Part shown: one piece after another, positions 28,958 through 37,504 of the stretch
How positions within the stretch are numbered: the stretch's first letter is position 1
How the letters are laid out: each line of letters starts with the position of its first letter
NCBI GenBank assembly: GCA_036517115.1
Contig: DATDYB010000008.1
Location: forward strand, 1 to 44,531
DNA length: 44,531 nt
From: DATDYB01 sp036517115
GTDB lineage: Bacteria; Patescibacteriota; Minisyncoccia; Phycocordibacterales; PALSA-1337
Direction of reading: 5' to 3'
The notes under the pieces: generated by a model
Told to the model about the DNA's origin: nothing
Seen by the model: the letters and a program-made list of their open reading frames with translations, nothing else
Database searches by the model: none
Made by a program: the position numbers and the translations under genes

Positions 28958-30640
28958 ATGCAGAAAATTATTGCCGAACTCATACAGAGCGCTTTGAAAA
29001 CACTTTCGATTGAAGTGAGTGGAATTTCCATTGAACATCCCGCGGATCTGCATCATGGTGATTATTCCACTAACATTGCTTTGGTTGCTGCCAAGGAGGC
29101 TAGCAAAAAACCGCGTGAAGTAGCAGAAGCCGTGGTTGCTGAGCTTAGGAAAAACACTCCCGTAGGCATTGAAAAAATAGAAGTAGCCGGCGCCGGATTT
29201 ATCAACTTCTACCTTTCAAACAATTTTTTTTACGAAACAGTATGTGGAATTGACGGACAATTTGGAAGGAATAACACGTTAGATCACAAGAAAATATTTT
29301 TTGAATACACACAACCGAATCCTTTTAAAGAATTTCATATCGGTCATCTTATGAATAACATGATCGGCGAATCCGTATCGCGGATTTTGGAATGGAATGG
29401 TGGAGAGGTGAAACGTGCCACCTACCACGGTGACGTGGGTATGCATGTAGCGAAAGCGATTTGGGGCATGAAGAAGCTTCAGCCCAACTCAATCACGGTG
29501 GAGACATTAGGGAAAGCATACGCCGAAGGGAATACTGCCTATGAGGATAATGAAGCGGCAAAACAGGAAATTATCGCTATCAACAAAAAGGTGTACGAAA
29601 GCAGTGATAAAGAAATCGGTATGCTGTATGAAAAAGGGAGGACAGCTTCGCTCGAGCATTTTGAAAGCCTCTACAAAAAGCTCGGAAGCTCATTCGACTT
29701 TCACTTCTTTGAAAGTGAGTCTGGTGTGCTCGGCAAAAAAATCGTTCTTGAGAATATCGGTAAGGTTTTCGAAAAAAGTGACGGAGCTACTGTGTTTCAA
29801 GGAGAAAAATGCGGGCTTCACACAAGAGTGTTTCTAAATTCTGAGGAACAGCCGACTTATGAGGCAAAGGAGATTGGCTTGATAGAAATTAAAAGAAAAA
29901 AATATCCGTTTGATGTTTCGATTACCGTCACTGCCAATGAGCAGAAAGCGTTTTTTGAAGTGGTCACCGCGGCGCTCACAGAGCTCTACCCTGAGCTTAA
30001 GGGAAAAATTATACACCTTTCGCATGGCATGCTGAAGCTGCCAAGCGGCAAAATGTCTTCTCGTACCGGCACGGTGGTTACCGCAGAGTCTCTTCTCGCT
30101 CTCACTGAAGAAAAAGTGAAAGAGGTTATTAAAGGTAGAGAATTCGATACGACGCAGGCTAAAGAGGTTGTGGAGAAAGTTTCTCTTGCAGCTATCAGAT
30201 ATTCCATCCTCCGACAGGCAATCGGCGGTGATATTATTTTTGATCTTAATAAGTCAGTTTCCTTCGAAGGAGACTCAGGGCCGTATCTCCAGTACTCCTA
30301 TGCTCGGGCCAAGTCCATCCTCCGAAAAGCCCACTTGGAGGTTCTTCTTCCAAGTAGTAAGATTTTGGAGGGGAAACTTCCAAAAGATATTGGTTTGTTA
30401 GAAAAATTATTAACTCGTTTTCCTGAAATTGTTGAGCGAGCAGGGAGGGAATATGCACCCCATCATATCGTTACATACCTTACGGAACTAGCGGGAGCAT
30501 TTAACAGCTACTATGCGAAGAATAAAATTCTTGACGCGGGCGAGGCAACGCCGTATCGCCTTAAGCTAACGGAAGCTTTCAGTGTGGTTATGAAAAACGG
30601 TCTCAATCTTCTCGGGATCAATGTACTGGAAAAAATGTGA
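28958..30640 (+). CDS. argS: Arginyl-tRNA synthetase
   Basis: The ATG at 28958 gives 560 residues. A TACACT box ends 6 nt upstream, and other in-frame starts lie 6 and 21 bp before. The protein has the Add-1 N-terminal domain. The class I H-I-G-H motif lies in N-P-F-K-E-F-H-I-G-H. A K-M-S-S-R-T-G-T signature follows, then an all-alpha anticodon-binding domain (about residues 440-560). It charges tRNA-Arg. It is a single gene between two hairpin elements. Confidence 0.96.
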   Translation: MQKIIAELIQSALKTLSIEVSGISIEHPADLHHGDYSTNIALVAAKEASKKPREVAEAVVAELRKNTPVGIEKIEVAGAGFINFYLSNNFFYETVCGIDGQFGRNNTLDHKKIFFEYTQPNPFKEFHIGHLMNNMIGESVSRILEWNGGEVKRATYHGDVGMHVAKAIWGMKKLQPNSITVETLGKAYAEGNTAYEDNEAAKQEIIAINKKVYESSDKEIGMLYEKGRTASLEHFESLYKKLGSSFDFHFFESESGVLGKKIVLENIGKVFEKSDGATVFQGEKCGLHTRVFLNSEEQPTYEAKEIGLIEIKRKKYPFDVSITVTANEQKAFFEVVTAALTELYPELKGKIIHLSHGMLKLPSGKMSSRTGTVVTAESLLALTEEKVKEVIKGREFDTTQAKEVVEKVSLAAIRYSILRQAIGGDIIFDLNKSVSFEGDSGPYLQYSYARAKSILRKAHLEVLLPSSKILEGKLPKDIGLLEKLLTRFPEIVERAGREYAPHHIVTYLTELAGAFNSYYAKNKILDAGEATPYRLKLTEAFSVVMKNGLNLLGINVLEKM

Positions 30641-30660
30641 AAAAATCCAAAATACTTGCT

Positions 30661-30737
30661 TTATTACGACGAGCGAGGATTTCGTAGACGCATTCCGATG
30701 CGGACATGAAATCCGAGTCGATGTCGTATCAAAAGGT
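30661..30737. repeat. Dispersed palindromic repeat A, copy 2
   Basis: 77-bp unit matching 3139-3215 at about 71 positions, 20 bp after the argS stop codon. Confidence 0.8.
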
Positions 30738-30787
30738 AAATAGCTTTTATTGTAATTTTGTGGTAGTTTCTCATCAGAAAGGAAAAT

Positions 30788-31156
30788 ATGGAATTACCTC
30801 GATCGTGGGGGAAAAAGTTTGATCCTGAATTTCAGAGATTAAGCACCCCTGACTGCCCTTATTGCGGCAAAGCACTCGGTGACATGATTGTTGATTTTAG
30901 CGGCAAACCGGATGAGTACCTTTTGGCATTTGCGGTGGGATATAGTACTGAGATACCAAGTGCTCGCGGTTCTATTGGAGGGACTATTTTTGAGTGTCCT
31001 CAGTGTTTCCACTTTTGTTGGTTTCATGTCCAAGAACCATGGGCCTTGGCGGTTGCCGAATTTGCTCCCAAGTCACCTTATTTTAAAAGGGTGAGGAATA
31101 CACTGAAAGGGGAGGAATTGGAGGATGCACTCATGGATATGAATGTAATCACTTAG
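30788..31156 (+). CDS. Small protein with paired CxxC motifs (zinc-ribbon-like)
   Basis: This 122-residue protein has C-P-Y-C (residues 23-26) and C-P-Q-C (residues 75-78), the spacing of a split zinc ribbon. A strand-rich segment lies between them and an acidic helix is at the C-terminus. No nuclease or other catalytic signature is evident. AGAAAGGA lies 5 nt before the ATG, a much clearer ribosome binding site than those of most genes here. It sits alone behind repeat A and ahead of a terminator. I do not recognise the family. Confidence 0.75.
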   Translation: MELPRSWGKKFDPEFQRLSTPDCPYCGKALGDMIVDFSGKPDEYLLAFAVGYSTEIPSARGSIGGTIFECPQCFHFCWFHVQEPWALAVAEFAPKSPYFKRVRNTLKGEELEDALMDMNVIT

Positions 31157-31166
31157 TAAACATCAG

Positions 31167-31189
31167 AACGGTCATACCGTTCTTTTTAA
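31167..31189 (+). terminator. Terminator of the CxxC protein gene
   Basis: 7-bp stem (GAACGGT/ACCGTTC), followed by T5. Confidence 0.8.
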
Positions 31190-31262
31190 TTAAATTTGTT
31201 TTGCGCAACTATCTTGACTCTGGTTTGACTGTTCGTCGAGACGAGTGTACGCTTCGAGCAGA

Positions 31263-31745
31263 ATGAGAATTACTACATTGGTGTATCTTGTTGGGACAGA
31301 CTTCATTTGGCTGGGAAAAAAGAAAACCAATCTCGGAGCAGGGAAAGTAAACGGTTTTGGAGGAAAGAAGCGAGTGGGAGAGACGCTCGAGCGAGCCGCC
31401 ATCCGAGAGGTGTTTGAAGAAGTCGGGGTGGTCATCCATGCGAATGCCCTCGTTAAAACGGGAAGAATTATATTTTCTTGGCCACGACAAAGTTCCAATA
31501 ATCAAAGTTGTCACATCTTTATCGCAAAGAAGTGGACTGGTGTGCCGAAGGAAACAGAGGAGATGGAACCTTTCCAGGTTCCGCTTGACGCTATTCCATA
31601 TGGGCGAATGTGGAAGGCCGACAGGATATGGTTTCCAATAATGCTTGAAGGTTCCATTATCAATTCCAGGATTGTGTGGGATTCCGACGCCTTCCCCCGC
31701 ACATTCGAGCCTTTCAAAGTGTCGGTAGTGGGTAGATGGAAGTGA
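31263..31745 (+). CDS. NUDIX hydrolase (MutT/8-oxo-dGTPase-like)
   Basis: The ATG at 31263 gives 160 residues; a GTG 18 bp upstream is an alternative. The Nudix box is complete: G-x5-E-x7-R-E-x-x-E-E-x-G at about residues 34-56, with the E-E pair binding the metal. The K-V-N-G-F-G-G-K segment before it resembles MTH1-like 8-oxo-dGTP diphosphatases, which clean oxidised nucleotides from the pool. Substrate assignment is tentative. It has its own terminator. Confidence 0.92.
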   Translation: MRITTLVYLVGTDFIWLGKKKTNLGAGKVNGFGGKKRVGETLERAAIREVFEEVGVVIHANALVKTGRIIFSWPRQSSNNQSCHIFIAKKWTGVPKETEEMEPFQVPLDAIPYGRMWKADRIWFPIMLEGSIINSRIVWDSDAFPRTFEPFKVSVVGRWK

Positions 31746-31747
31746 TC

Positions 31748-31770
31748 GCGCCTCAAAGGCGCTTTTTTTA
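31748..31770 (+). terminator. Terminator of the NUDIX gene
   Basis: 6-bp stem (GCGCCT/AGGCGC), CAA loop, T7. Confidence 0.85.
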
Positions 31771-31830
31771 ATAATTGCAATTTTACTGGTAAGTGGTATT
31801 CTCATCGCAGACAAAAAGAAAGGATCTATT

Positions 31831-32094
31831 GTGAATAATGTAGAAAAGCTTCAGAAGATCGCAGGTTTTTATGAGGATGAAGTGCTTCCCATGCTTCAAA
31901 CTGCGTGGGAAAAAGGTAACAGAAATCTTTGCACAGGCCCACACGGAGAGATAAGGGATTCGTTTGTGGCGAATGAAGAGAGGGTGCATCCAATACGGAT
32001 TAAAAACAAGATTCCTCGAAAGAAAAGGCTATTGGAGTACGCACTCGAAAGTCTCACGGTGCCGCCGACTAGAAGCCGGTGTATTCACGCATAA
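31831..32094 (+). CDS. Small hypothetical protein, GTG start
   Basis: An 87-residue protein starting at GTG 31831, with AGAAAGGA placed 6 nt upstream. The N-terminal half is helical and acidic; the C-terminal half is basic with several arginines and lysines. No domain is recognised. The strong ribosome binding site and the terminator directly behind it support a real gene. It stands just before ileS but on a separate transcript. Confidence 0.6.
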   Translation: MNNVEKLQKIAGFYEDEVLPMLQTAWEKGNRNLCTGPHGEIRDSFVANEERVHPIRIKNKIPRKKRLLEYALESLTVPPTRSRCIHA

Positions 32095-32110
32095 CACTCA
32101 ACAAGACAAA

Positions 32111-32135
32111 ATCCGTCATGGTAATGACGGTTTTT
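32111..32135 (+). terminator. Terminator before ileS
   Basis: 7-bp stem (CCGTCAT/ATGACGG), GGTA loop, T7. Confidence 0.88.
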
Positions 32136-32171
32136 TTAATTTCCACAGAGAAATGCTAAGATGATGGGAAC

Positions 32172-35100
32172 ATGGCTGAAGAGGTAAAAAAAAGTAATAT
32201 CGCTTTGCGGGAAGAAGAAATCTTGAAATTCTGGGAAGAGCGGCAGATTTTTGAGAAGAGTCTTTCACAAACTCAAGGCAAAAAGGAGTTCGTGTTCTAT
32301 GAAGGACCTCCGACAGCAAACGGCAAACCCGGTATTCATCATCTTGTGGCGCGAGCTTTCAAAGATGCGATTCCTCGCTACAAAACGATGCGAGGCTTTC
32401 ATGTTCGCCGAAAAGGTGGCTGGGATACTCATGGGCTGCCGGTAGAGCTGCAAGTTGAAAAAGAATTAGGCCTGAAGTCAAAAAAAGAGATAGAACAATT
32501 TGGTATTGGTGCATTCAATAAAAAATGTAAAGAAAGCGTATGGAAATACGTGGATGAGTGGAAGCGCTTCACCAAGCGAATAGGTTATTGGATTGACCTC
32601 GAACATCCGTATGTTACGTACGATCCTAAGTATATTGAATCGCTATGGGCTATTGTGAAAAGAGTGCATGAGCGAGACCTGCTCTATAAAGACTACAAAG
32701 TGGTACCGTGGTGCCCGCGATGTGGAACAGGGCTTTCGTCACACGAACTTGCGCAAGGGTACCAGGACGTCAAAGACCTATCTTTGACCGTCAAGTTCAA
32801 AGTGAAAAGTGACGATTCCGATCGTCATCCCCGTGGAAACGGGGATCCAGTGGCGGAGAAAAAAGTAAAAAATGAGGGAGAGACATACTTGCTTGCATGG
32901 ACGACGACACCGTGGACGTTGCCTGGGAATGCTGCTTTGGCTGTGGGTGAAAATGTCGACTACGTGAAAGTTAAAATTTGGGGATTAAGTCCAAAATCAG
33001 AACAATTTGAAGGTACAATCCATGAAGGAACAGAACCCGTGAATACAAACCTCACTGTGGAAATTTTAATACTTGCAAAGTCTAGAATTAAGGATGTACT
33101 TAAGGATAAAAAATATGAAATTATTTCTGAGTTAAAGGGCGGTAACCTGGTTGGTCTTGAGTACGAGCCCCTCTATCCATTTTTGAAAGACAATGTTTCA
33201 GGAGGAGAAAAGGAAAAGCTCAAAGACGCTTTCAAGGTATACGCGGCGGATTTTGTGACGACCACTGATGGAACAGGGATCGTGCATACGGCAGTCATGT
33301 ACGGTGCAGACGACTTTGAGTTGGGCACGAAAGTCGGACTACCGAAACACCACCTGGTGAATGATGACGGCACCTTCAAACCTGAAGCAGGCTTTCTTGC
33401 TGGCAAATTCGTCAAAGACGAGTCAACGGATGTTGAGATCATAAAGGATCTGGCTCTCCGAGGGCTGCTTTTCGATAAAAAGAAATACGAACACTCATAT
33501 CCTCACTGTTGGCGATGTAAAACACCGCTCATCTATTTCGCTCGTGACTCGTGGTATATCAAAATGTCCGCGCTTCGAAACGAGCTCATCAAAGAGAATG
33601 AGAAGATCAGCTGGGAACCGGAGCATGTGAAGCAAGGCCGTTTTGGTGAGTGGCTTAAAGATCTAAAAGACTGGGCGATCTCTCGAGAACGATACTGGGG
33701 GACACCTCTTCCAATATGGCAGTGCGGGTCTTGTAAGAAAATTGATGTTATCGGTTCGTACGAGGAGCTTCGTTCGAAGATAAAAAAATCAGGTAACACT
33801 TATTTTGTGATGCGTCATGGTGAGGCGGAGAACAACGTGCAAAATATCATAAGCTCTGAAGAGAGTAACGCCCACCATTTGACCGAAAAAGGAAAGAAAC
33901 AGGTTAAGGAGAGTGTGGCATTACTGAAAAAAGAGAATATTGAGCTTATTCTGGCTTCTCCATTCGTTCGTACGCGGGAAACCGCAGAGATCGTGCGACA
34001 GGAGTTAGGGCTCTCCGTCGATGCTCTCGCTATTGAGCAGCGGATCCATGAAGTGAATACTGGCGTGTTCAACTGTAAGCCTGTAGAAGAGTACCATGCC
34101 TTTTTCAAGGCAGTCATACGTGATCAATATCATGCTACGCCGTCGGGAGGGGAGAGTCATGTCGATGTTAGAAAAAGGATGGGAGCATTTCTCTATGATG
34201 TGGAAAAGAACTATCAGGGCAAAAGAATTCTTTTTGTCACCCACGACTCACCAGCATGGCTTCTGGCTTCGGTGTCGCAGGGTCTTACTGTCGCAGAATC
34301 GATCGCAATGCGCGGAGAAGGTAAGTTCTATTCCAATAACGCACAAGTAAGGCAGATCTCCTTCACTCCCTTACCGCATGACGAGGACTACGGACTCGAC
34401 CCTCACCGGCCATATATTGATGAAGTATCACTTGCATGCGGATGTGGGGGTGTTATGACGCGTGCGAAAGAAGTAATGGACGTCTGGTTCGATTCCGGAG
34501 CGATGCCTTTTGCGACACATCATTACCCGTTCGAGCCTCGGAAAGAGTTTGACCCTAAAGGTGGGTTGTTCAAGAAGGTAAAAGGATACCCGGCGGATTT
34601 TATCTCCGAGGCGGTGGATCAAACTCGTGGCTGGTTCTACACTCTCCACGCGATCGGCGCGCTCATGGGCGTAGGCAAAGCCTACAATAACGTCATTTGC
34701 CTTGGTCACATTCTCGACAAAGAGGGGAAGAAGATGTCTAAATCAGTTGGTAACATTGTCGAACCGTGGGAACAGATCGAAAAGTACGGAGTGGATGCTC
34801 TGCGTTTTTGGATGTATAGCGTCAACCAGCCCGGAGATTCAAAAAATTACGATGAGAAGACTGTTGATGAGATCGTCAAAAAAGTATTCAACCCGCTTTT
34901 AAATGTTGAGGTTTTTTATTCGATGTATAAAGACTCAGTGCCTCACGGTGAAGTTGATCCGTATACAAGTGTCCATGTTCTCGACCAGTGGATCCTTACT
35001 CTCAAAGACGAGCTGGTGCTGGAAATAACGGAAAAACTAGACGCTTTCAATCTCTTTGATCCGACGCGGGCGATCAAGGATTTTATCGCTGACCTTTCAC

Positions 35101-35819
35101 AGTGGTATGTCAGACGGTCGAGAGATCGGTACAAGGGTGATGATAAAAAGGATGCGGCTATGGCGCTTGCAACCACTCGCTTAGTGCTCCTCGATCTGTC
35201 AAAACTTATGGCTCCCTTCACGCCATTCTTCGTCGAAGATATGTATAAAAAGGTGGGGGGCACTAAAGAGAGTGTGCATCTTGAAGAATGGCCGGAGAAT
35301 AAGTTAAAAGTTAAAAGTGAAAAGTTGAAAGTTTTAGAAGAAATGGCCGAAGTAAGGAAAATGGTTTCATTAGGGCTAGAAGCAAGATCAAAGGCTGGTA
35401 TAAAAGTCCGTCAACCGCTACAGAAGTTAAAAGTTAAGAATGTAAAGTTCAAAGTGATGAACGGGGAATTGATTGCGTTGGTAAAAGACGAAGTAAACGT
35501 AAAAGAAGTGGTTTTCGATGAATCGCTCGTCAATGATGTGGAGCTTGATATTACTCTAACTGCCGAACTTAAAGAGGAAGGGTATGTACGTGAGTTGCTT
35601 CGTGCGATTCAGGATTTGCGCAAAGAGGCCGCGCTCAACCCAGGTGACAAAATAATACTTTCTGTAAGCACCGATGCCTCAGGAAAAGGATTTCTCGATA
35701 AATACCGGACGGAACTACAAAGAGTGGCCGGTGTGGAAAATATAAAGTATGCGGAAGAGAAAGGGAAAGAATTGGTTATCGAGACCTATCGATTTGTTGT
35801 ACAGATAGTCAAAAATTAA
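32172..35819 (+). CDS. ileS: Isoleucyl-tRNA synthetase with an inserted histidine-phosphatase domain
   Basis: The 1215-residue chain is IleRS. The HIGH-type motif is at G-I-H-H (residues 54-57), the CP1 editing domain (T-T-P-W-T-L-P-G-N) is at about 240-420, and K-M-S-K-S is at 854-858. An anticodon-binding domain follows and there is no obvious C-terminal zinc finger. Between the catalytic block ending R-Y-W-G-T-P-L-P-I-W and the V-W-F-D-S-G block lies an extra domain (about residues 541-732). It has R-H-G-E (H549), S-P-F-V-R-T-R-E-T-A, G-E-S-H and T-H-D-S (H691), the histidine phosphatase (phosphoglycerate-mutase-like) set. A palindromic insert also encodes about 9 residues near 218. Confidence 0.94.
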   Translation: MAEEVKKSNIALREEEILKFWEERQIFEKSLSQTQGKKEFVFYEGPPTANGKPGIHHLVARAFKDAIPRYKTMRGFHVRRKGGWDTHGLPVELQVEKELGLKSKKEIEQFGIGAFNKKCKESVWKYVDEWKRFTKRIGYWIDLEHPYVTYDPKYIESLWAIVKRVHERDLLYKDYKVVPWCPRCGTGLSSHELAQGYQDVKDLSLTVKFKVKSDDSDRHPRGNGDPVAEKKVKNEGETYLLAWTTTPWTLPGNAALAVGENVDYVKVKIWGLSPKSEQFEGTIHEGTEPVNTNLTVEILILAKSRIKDVLKDKKYEIISELKGGNLVGLEYEPLYPFLKDNVSGGEKEKLKDAFKVYAADFVTTTDGTGIVHTAVMYGADDFELGTKVGLPKHHLVNDDGTFKPEAGFLAGKFVKDESTDVEIIKDLALRGLLFDKKKYEHSYPHCWRCKTPLIYFARDSWYIKMSALRNELIKENEKISWEPEHVKQGRFGEWLKDLKDWAISRERYWGTPLPIWQCGSCKKIDVIGSYEELRSKIKKSGNTYFVMRHGEAENNVQNIISSEESNAHHLTEKGKKQVKESVALLKKENIELILASPFVRTRETAEIVRQELGLSVDALAIEQRIHEVNTGVFNCKPVEEYHAFFKAVIRDQYHATPSGGESHVDVRKRMGAFLYDVEKNYQGKRILFVTHDSPAWLLASVSQGLTVAESIAMRGEGKFYSNNAQVRQISFTPLPHDEDYGLDPHRPYIDEVSLACGCGGVMTRAKEVMDVWFDSGAMPFATHHYPFEPRKEFDPKGGLFKKVKGYPADFISEAVDQTRGWFYTLHAIGALMGVGKAYNNVICLGHILDKEGKKMSKSVGNIVEPWEQIEKYGVDALRFWMYSVNQPGDSKNYDEKTVDEIVKKVFNPLLNVEVFYSMYKDSVPHGEVDPYTSVHVLDQWILTLKDELVLEITEKLDAFNLFDPTRAIKDFIADLSQWYVRRSRDRYKGDDKKDAAMALATTRLVLLDLSKLMAPFTPFFVEDMYKKVGGTKESVHLEEWPENKLKVKSEKLKVLEEMAEVRKMVSLGLEARSKAGIKVRQPLQKLKVKNVKFKVMNGELIALVKDEVNVKEVVFDESLVNDVELDITLTAELKEEGYVRELLRAIQDLRKEAALNPGDKIILSVSTDASGKGFLDKYRTELQRVAGVENIKYAEEKGKELVIETYRFVVQIVKN
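32827..32846. repeat. Palindromic insert within ileS
   Basis: 8-bp stem (ATCCCCGT/ACGGGGAT) with a GGAA loop, in frame inside the editing domain. It encodes R-H-P-R-G-N-G-D-P. It resembles the repetitive palindromic elements seen inside genes of other bacteria. Confidence 0.6.
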
Positions 35820-35826
35820 CAAAGGA

Positions 35827-35851
35827 CAGAGACAAGTAGGACTTGTCTCTG
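35827..35851. terminator. Bidirectional hairpin between ileS and the convergent small gene
   Basis: 10-bp perfect stem (CAGAGACAAG/CTTGTCTCTG), 5-nt loop, no T-run. Confidence 0.65.
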
Positions 35852-35853
35852 GG

Positions 35854-36048
35854 TTATTGAGCGAGTGGAATCACAGGAGGTTTCTTGGTGAACTCCGCAG
35901 GATCGGCATTTTCTTCTATACCGCCATCGTCGTACTGTACATCGAACCGTTCGCTTTGACGATGCAGTTTTATTATTTTGCCGGGCCGCCAATGTTCATC
36001 GAAGTTTTTCCAAACCTTGTTTCCTTCGAACCATGATTGGAAGAGCAT
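35854..36048 (-). CDS. Small Tudor/SH3-like protein
   Basis: The 64-residue protein has an SH3-fold pattern, W-R-P-G-K-I then F-D-V-Q-Y-D-D-G-G-I-E-E-N. This resembles Tudor or Agenet-like barrels, which bind methylated or acetylated peptides in eukaryotes. The likeness is by eye and the bacterial role is unknown. AAAGGA lies 5 nt before the ATG, and a minus-strand TATAAT (36083-36088) provides a promoter. It converges on ileS. Confidence 0.65.
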   Translation of the reverse strand: MLFQSWFEGNKVWKNFDEHWRPGKIIKLHRQSERFDVQYDDGGIEENADPAEFTKKPPVIPLAQ

Positions 36049-36179
36049 GGAGATCCTTTCGTTGGAGGTTTATGCTGGCTGAATTATATCACATAGGGTG
36101 TGGAAAACTAAAGGCGACATGGGTTGTGTTATGGATGTGTTGGGTGTACGCTACTCTGCAGTGTTCTTTTACGTAAGGC

Positions 36180-36222
36180 TAGCCGCACATTTGAGAGATA
36201 ATGGCTTTCAAATGTGCGGCTA
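36180..36222. repeat. 15-bp inverted repeat between genes
   Basis: Perfect 15-bp arms (36180-36194, 36208-36222) with a 13-nt loop and no T-run. It lies in the leader region of the exported protein gene at 36315. Confidence 0.6.
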
Positions 36223-36314
36223 AACGATATCATTAGTTGCGCAATTCATCCTGTCGGTATTGGACGGGGATGACTACTATCACAATGAGAGATATCGAAA
36301 GAGAAAGGAACGGC

Positions 36315-36674
36315 ATGGTTAGACTTGTAATTCTGTGTGTACTGGGCCTAGTGCTCTCTCACACAGTTTCGGCTACTGACCCCGGAAATTCTACACAGAT
36401 TCCGCTGGCTGCCCTGAGTGAAAGTACCGACGACGCAGTCGTCGTCGAGTCGTACACTATTCGACCGGACACTTGTTTTCCGCAGGCGACGCCTTTCGCC
36501 TTCACGGAAAGGAGGGTGACCACCGTTGAGGCAAGCCCTGTGATCTGCTGGAACAGACCTCTAACTGTCAATGTTCATCTGACACGTAAAGAGAAAGGTA
36601 ATGCCCCCTATGGGGACAAACTTGCCTTTCGGCAGTTAGTCTTGGTTACGGAGAAGTTTCCTTTGTTGTGTTGA
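36315..36674 (+). CDS. Small exported protein
   Basis: From the ATG at 36315 the product is 119 residues and begins with a classical signal peptide: a hydrophobic core at residues 4-18 and a cleavage site after T-V-S-A. The mature part has three cysteines (two close to aromatic residues) and ends in a cysteine. AGAAAGGA lies 5 nt before the ATG, which decides this start over longer frames. Two hairpins follow the gene. No family is recognised; secretion is the only supported statement. Confidence 0.72.
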   Translation: MVRLVILCVLGLVLSHTVSATDPGNSTQIPLAALSESTDDAVVVESYTIRPDTCFPQATPFAFTERRVTTVEASPVICWNRPLTVNVHLTRKEKGNAPYGDKLAFRQLVLVTEKFPLLC

Positions 36675-36693
36675 ACAGGTTTAACCTGTTCAA
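36671..36693. terminator. Hairpin at the stop codon of the exported protein gene
   Basis: 10-bp perfect inverted repeat (TTGAACAGGT/ACCTGTTCAA) overlapping the TGA. Confidence 0.55.
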
Positions 36694-36696
36694 TCG

Positions 36697-36723
36697 CCCG
36701 CGAACGTCAGGTTCGCGGGTTTT
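36697..36723 (+). terminator. Terminator of the exported protein gene
   Basis: 9-bp stem (CCCGCGAAC/GTTCGCGGG), GTCAG loop, T4. Confidence 0.8.
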
Positions 36724-36820
36724 ATATTGGTTCCTTTTCTTTTATAATGAAGCGAAGAAACGTTCTGGATTCCTTACAGGAACTGTACACCTTTCGCTTT
36801 CTTCATAAAGAACGCTCAAG

Positions 36821-36853
36821 GTCTTGCGAAGCTTCCTGTAGTCGCTTCTCACC
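36821..36853. repeat. Dispersed repeat B, copy 2
   Basis: 33-bp word matching 3461-3493 at 30 positions, in the non-coding region upstream of recO. Confidence 0.6.
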
Positions 36854-36897
36854 GTTTTCACGAGGACGACATCAGAATGTCGCTTTACACTTCCCCT

Positions 36898-37491
36898 ATG
36901 TCCTACCATATCTATACAACGCCAGGCTTTATCCTCGAAAGTAGAAATGTAGGGGAGGCAAATAAATTTTTCTCAGTTTTTACTAAAGAGCTGGGACTTA
37001 TCGGCGTCACGGCGCAGGGCGTACGATTACAGAAATCGAAACTGCGTTCCCATCTCAACGTGTTTTCGGAAGTCGTGGTCTCACTCGTCCGAGGAAAAGA
37101 AGTGTGGCGGTTGACGTCGGCCACCGGTATTCGATCATTTAAAGAGATGCAGAACTATTCTCTCGAACTCTCATACCTTTATGCACGCATTCTTTTGCTC
37201 CTAAAGCGACTACTAGCTGGGGAAGAAAAAAATGAGACACTATTCATCCTGCTTGGAAAATCGTTTGACTTTGCGCGTGATGCTGGTCTTGAAGGGAGTG
37301 AACAACAACGTTTTGAGGAAGTGTTGGTGGTTCGAATTCTCCATAATTTAGGATATATCGGGTCTTCCAAAGAACTCACCCCTTTCACTGAGTCCATATT
37401 ATGGAGTATGGATATCCTGACCATCATGACAACGGTTCAGAAGAGTGCGAGAGAGGCGATTAACAAAGCCTTTAAGGAGAGTCATTTGTGA
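36898..37491 (+). CDS. recO: DNA repair protein RecO
   Basis: The 197-residue product starts at ATG 36898; a TACACT box ends 6 nt upstream. The N-terminal OB-fold (about residues 1-78) has the RecO features: a first strand with G-F-I-L-E-S and a G-V-R-x-x-K-S-K-L block. A helical C-terminal region follows, lacking the zinc-binding cysteines of some RecO proteins. RecO loads RecA onto SSB-covered DNA with RecR. The promoter of the next gene overlaps its stop codon. Confidence 0.85.
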   Translation: MSYHIYTTPGFILESRNVGEANKFFSVFTKELGLIGVTAQGVRLQKSKLRSHLNVFSEVVVSLVRGKEVWRLTSATGIRSFKEMQNYSLELSYLYARILLLLKRLLAGEEKNETLFILLGKSFDFARDAGLEGSEQQRFEEVLVVRILHNLGYIGSSKELTPFTESILWSMDILTIMTTVQKSAREAINKAFKESHL

Positions 37492-37497
37492 TATAAT
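37492..37497 (+). promoter_or_regulatory. -10 box of the surface protein gene
   Basis: TATAAT overlapping the recO stop region, 7 nt before the ATG at 37505. The transcript is likely leaderless. Confidence 0.55.
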
Positions 37498-37504
37498 TTT
37501 CAAT

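Noticed and set aside
35300..35460. AAGTTAAAAGT-type repeats near the ileS 3' end as a separate element
   Set aside because: They encode a K-L-K-V-K rich helix in frame and look like simple low-complexity coding sequence.
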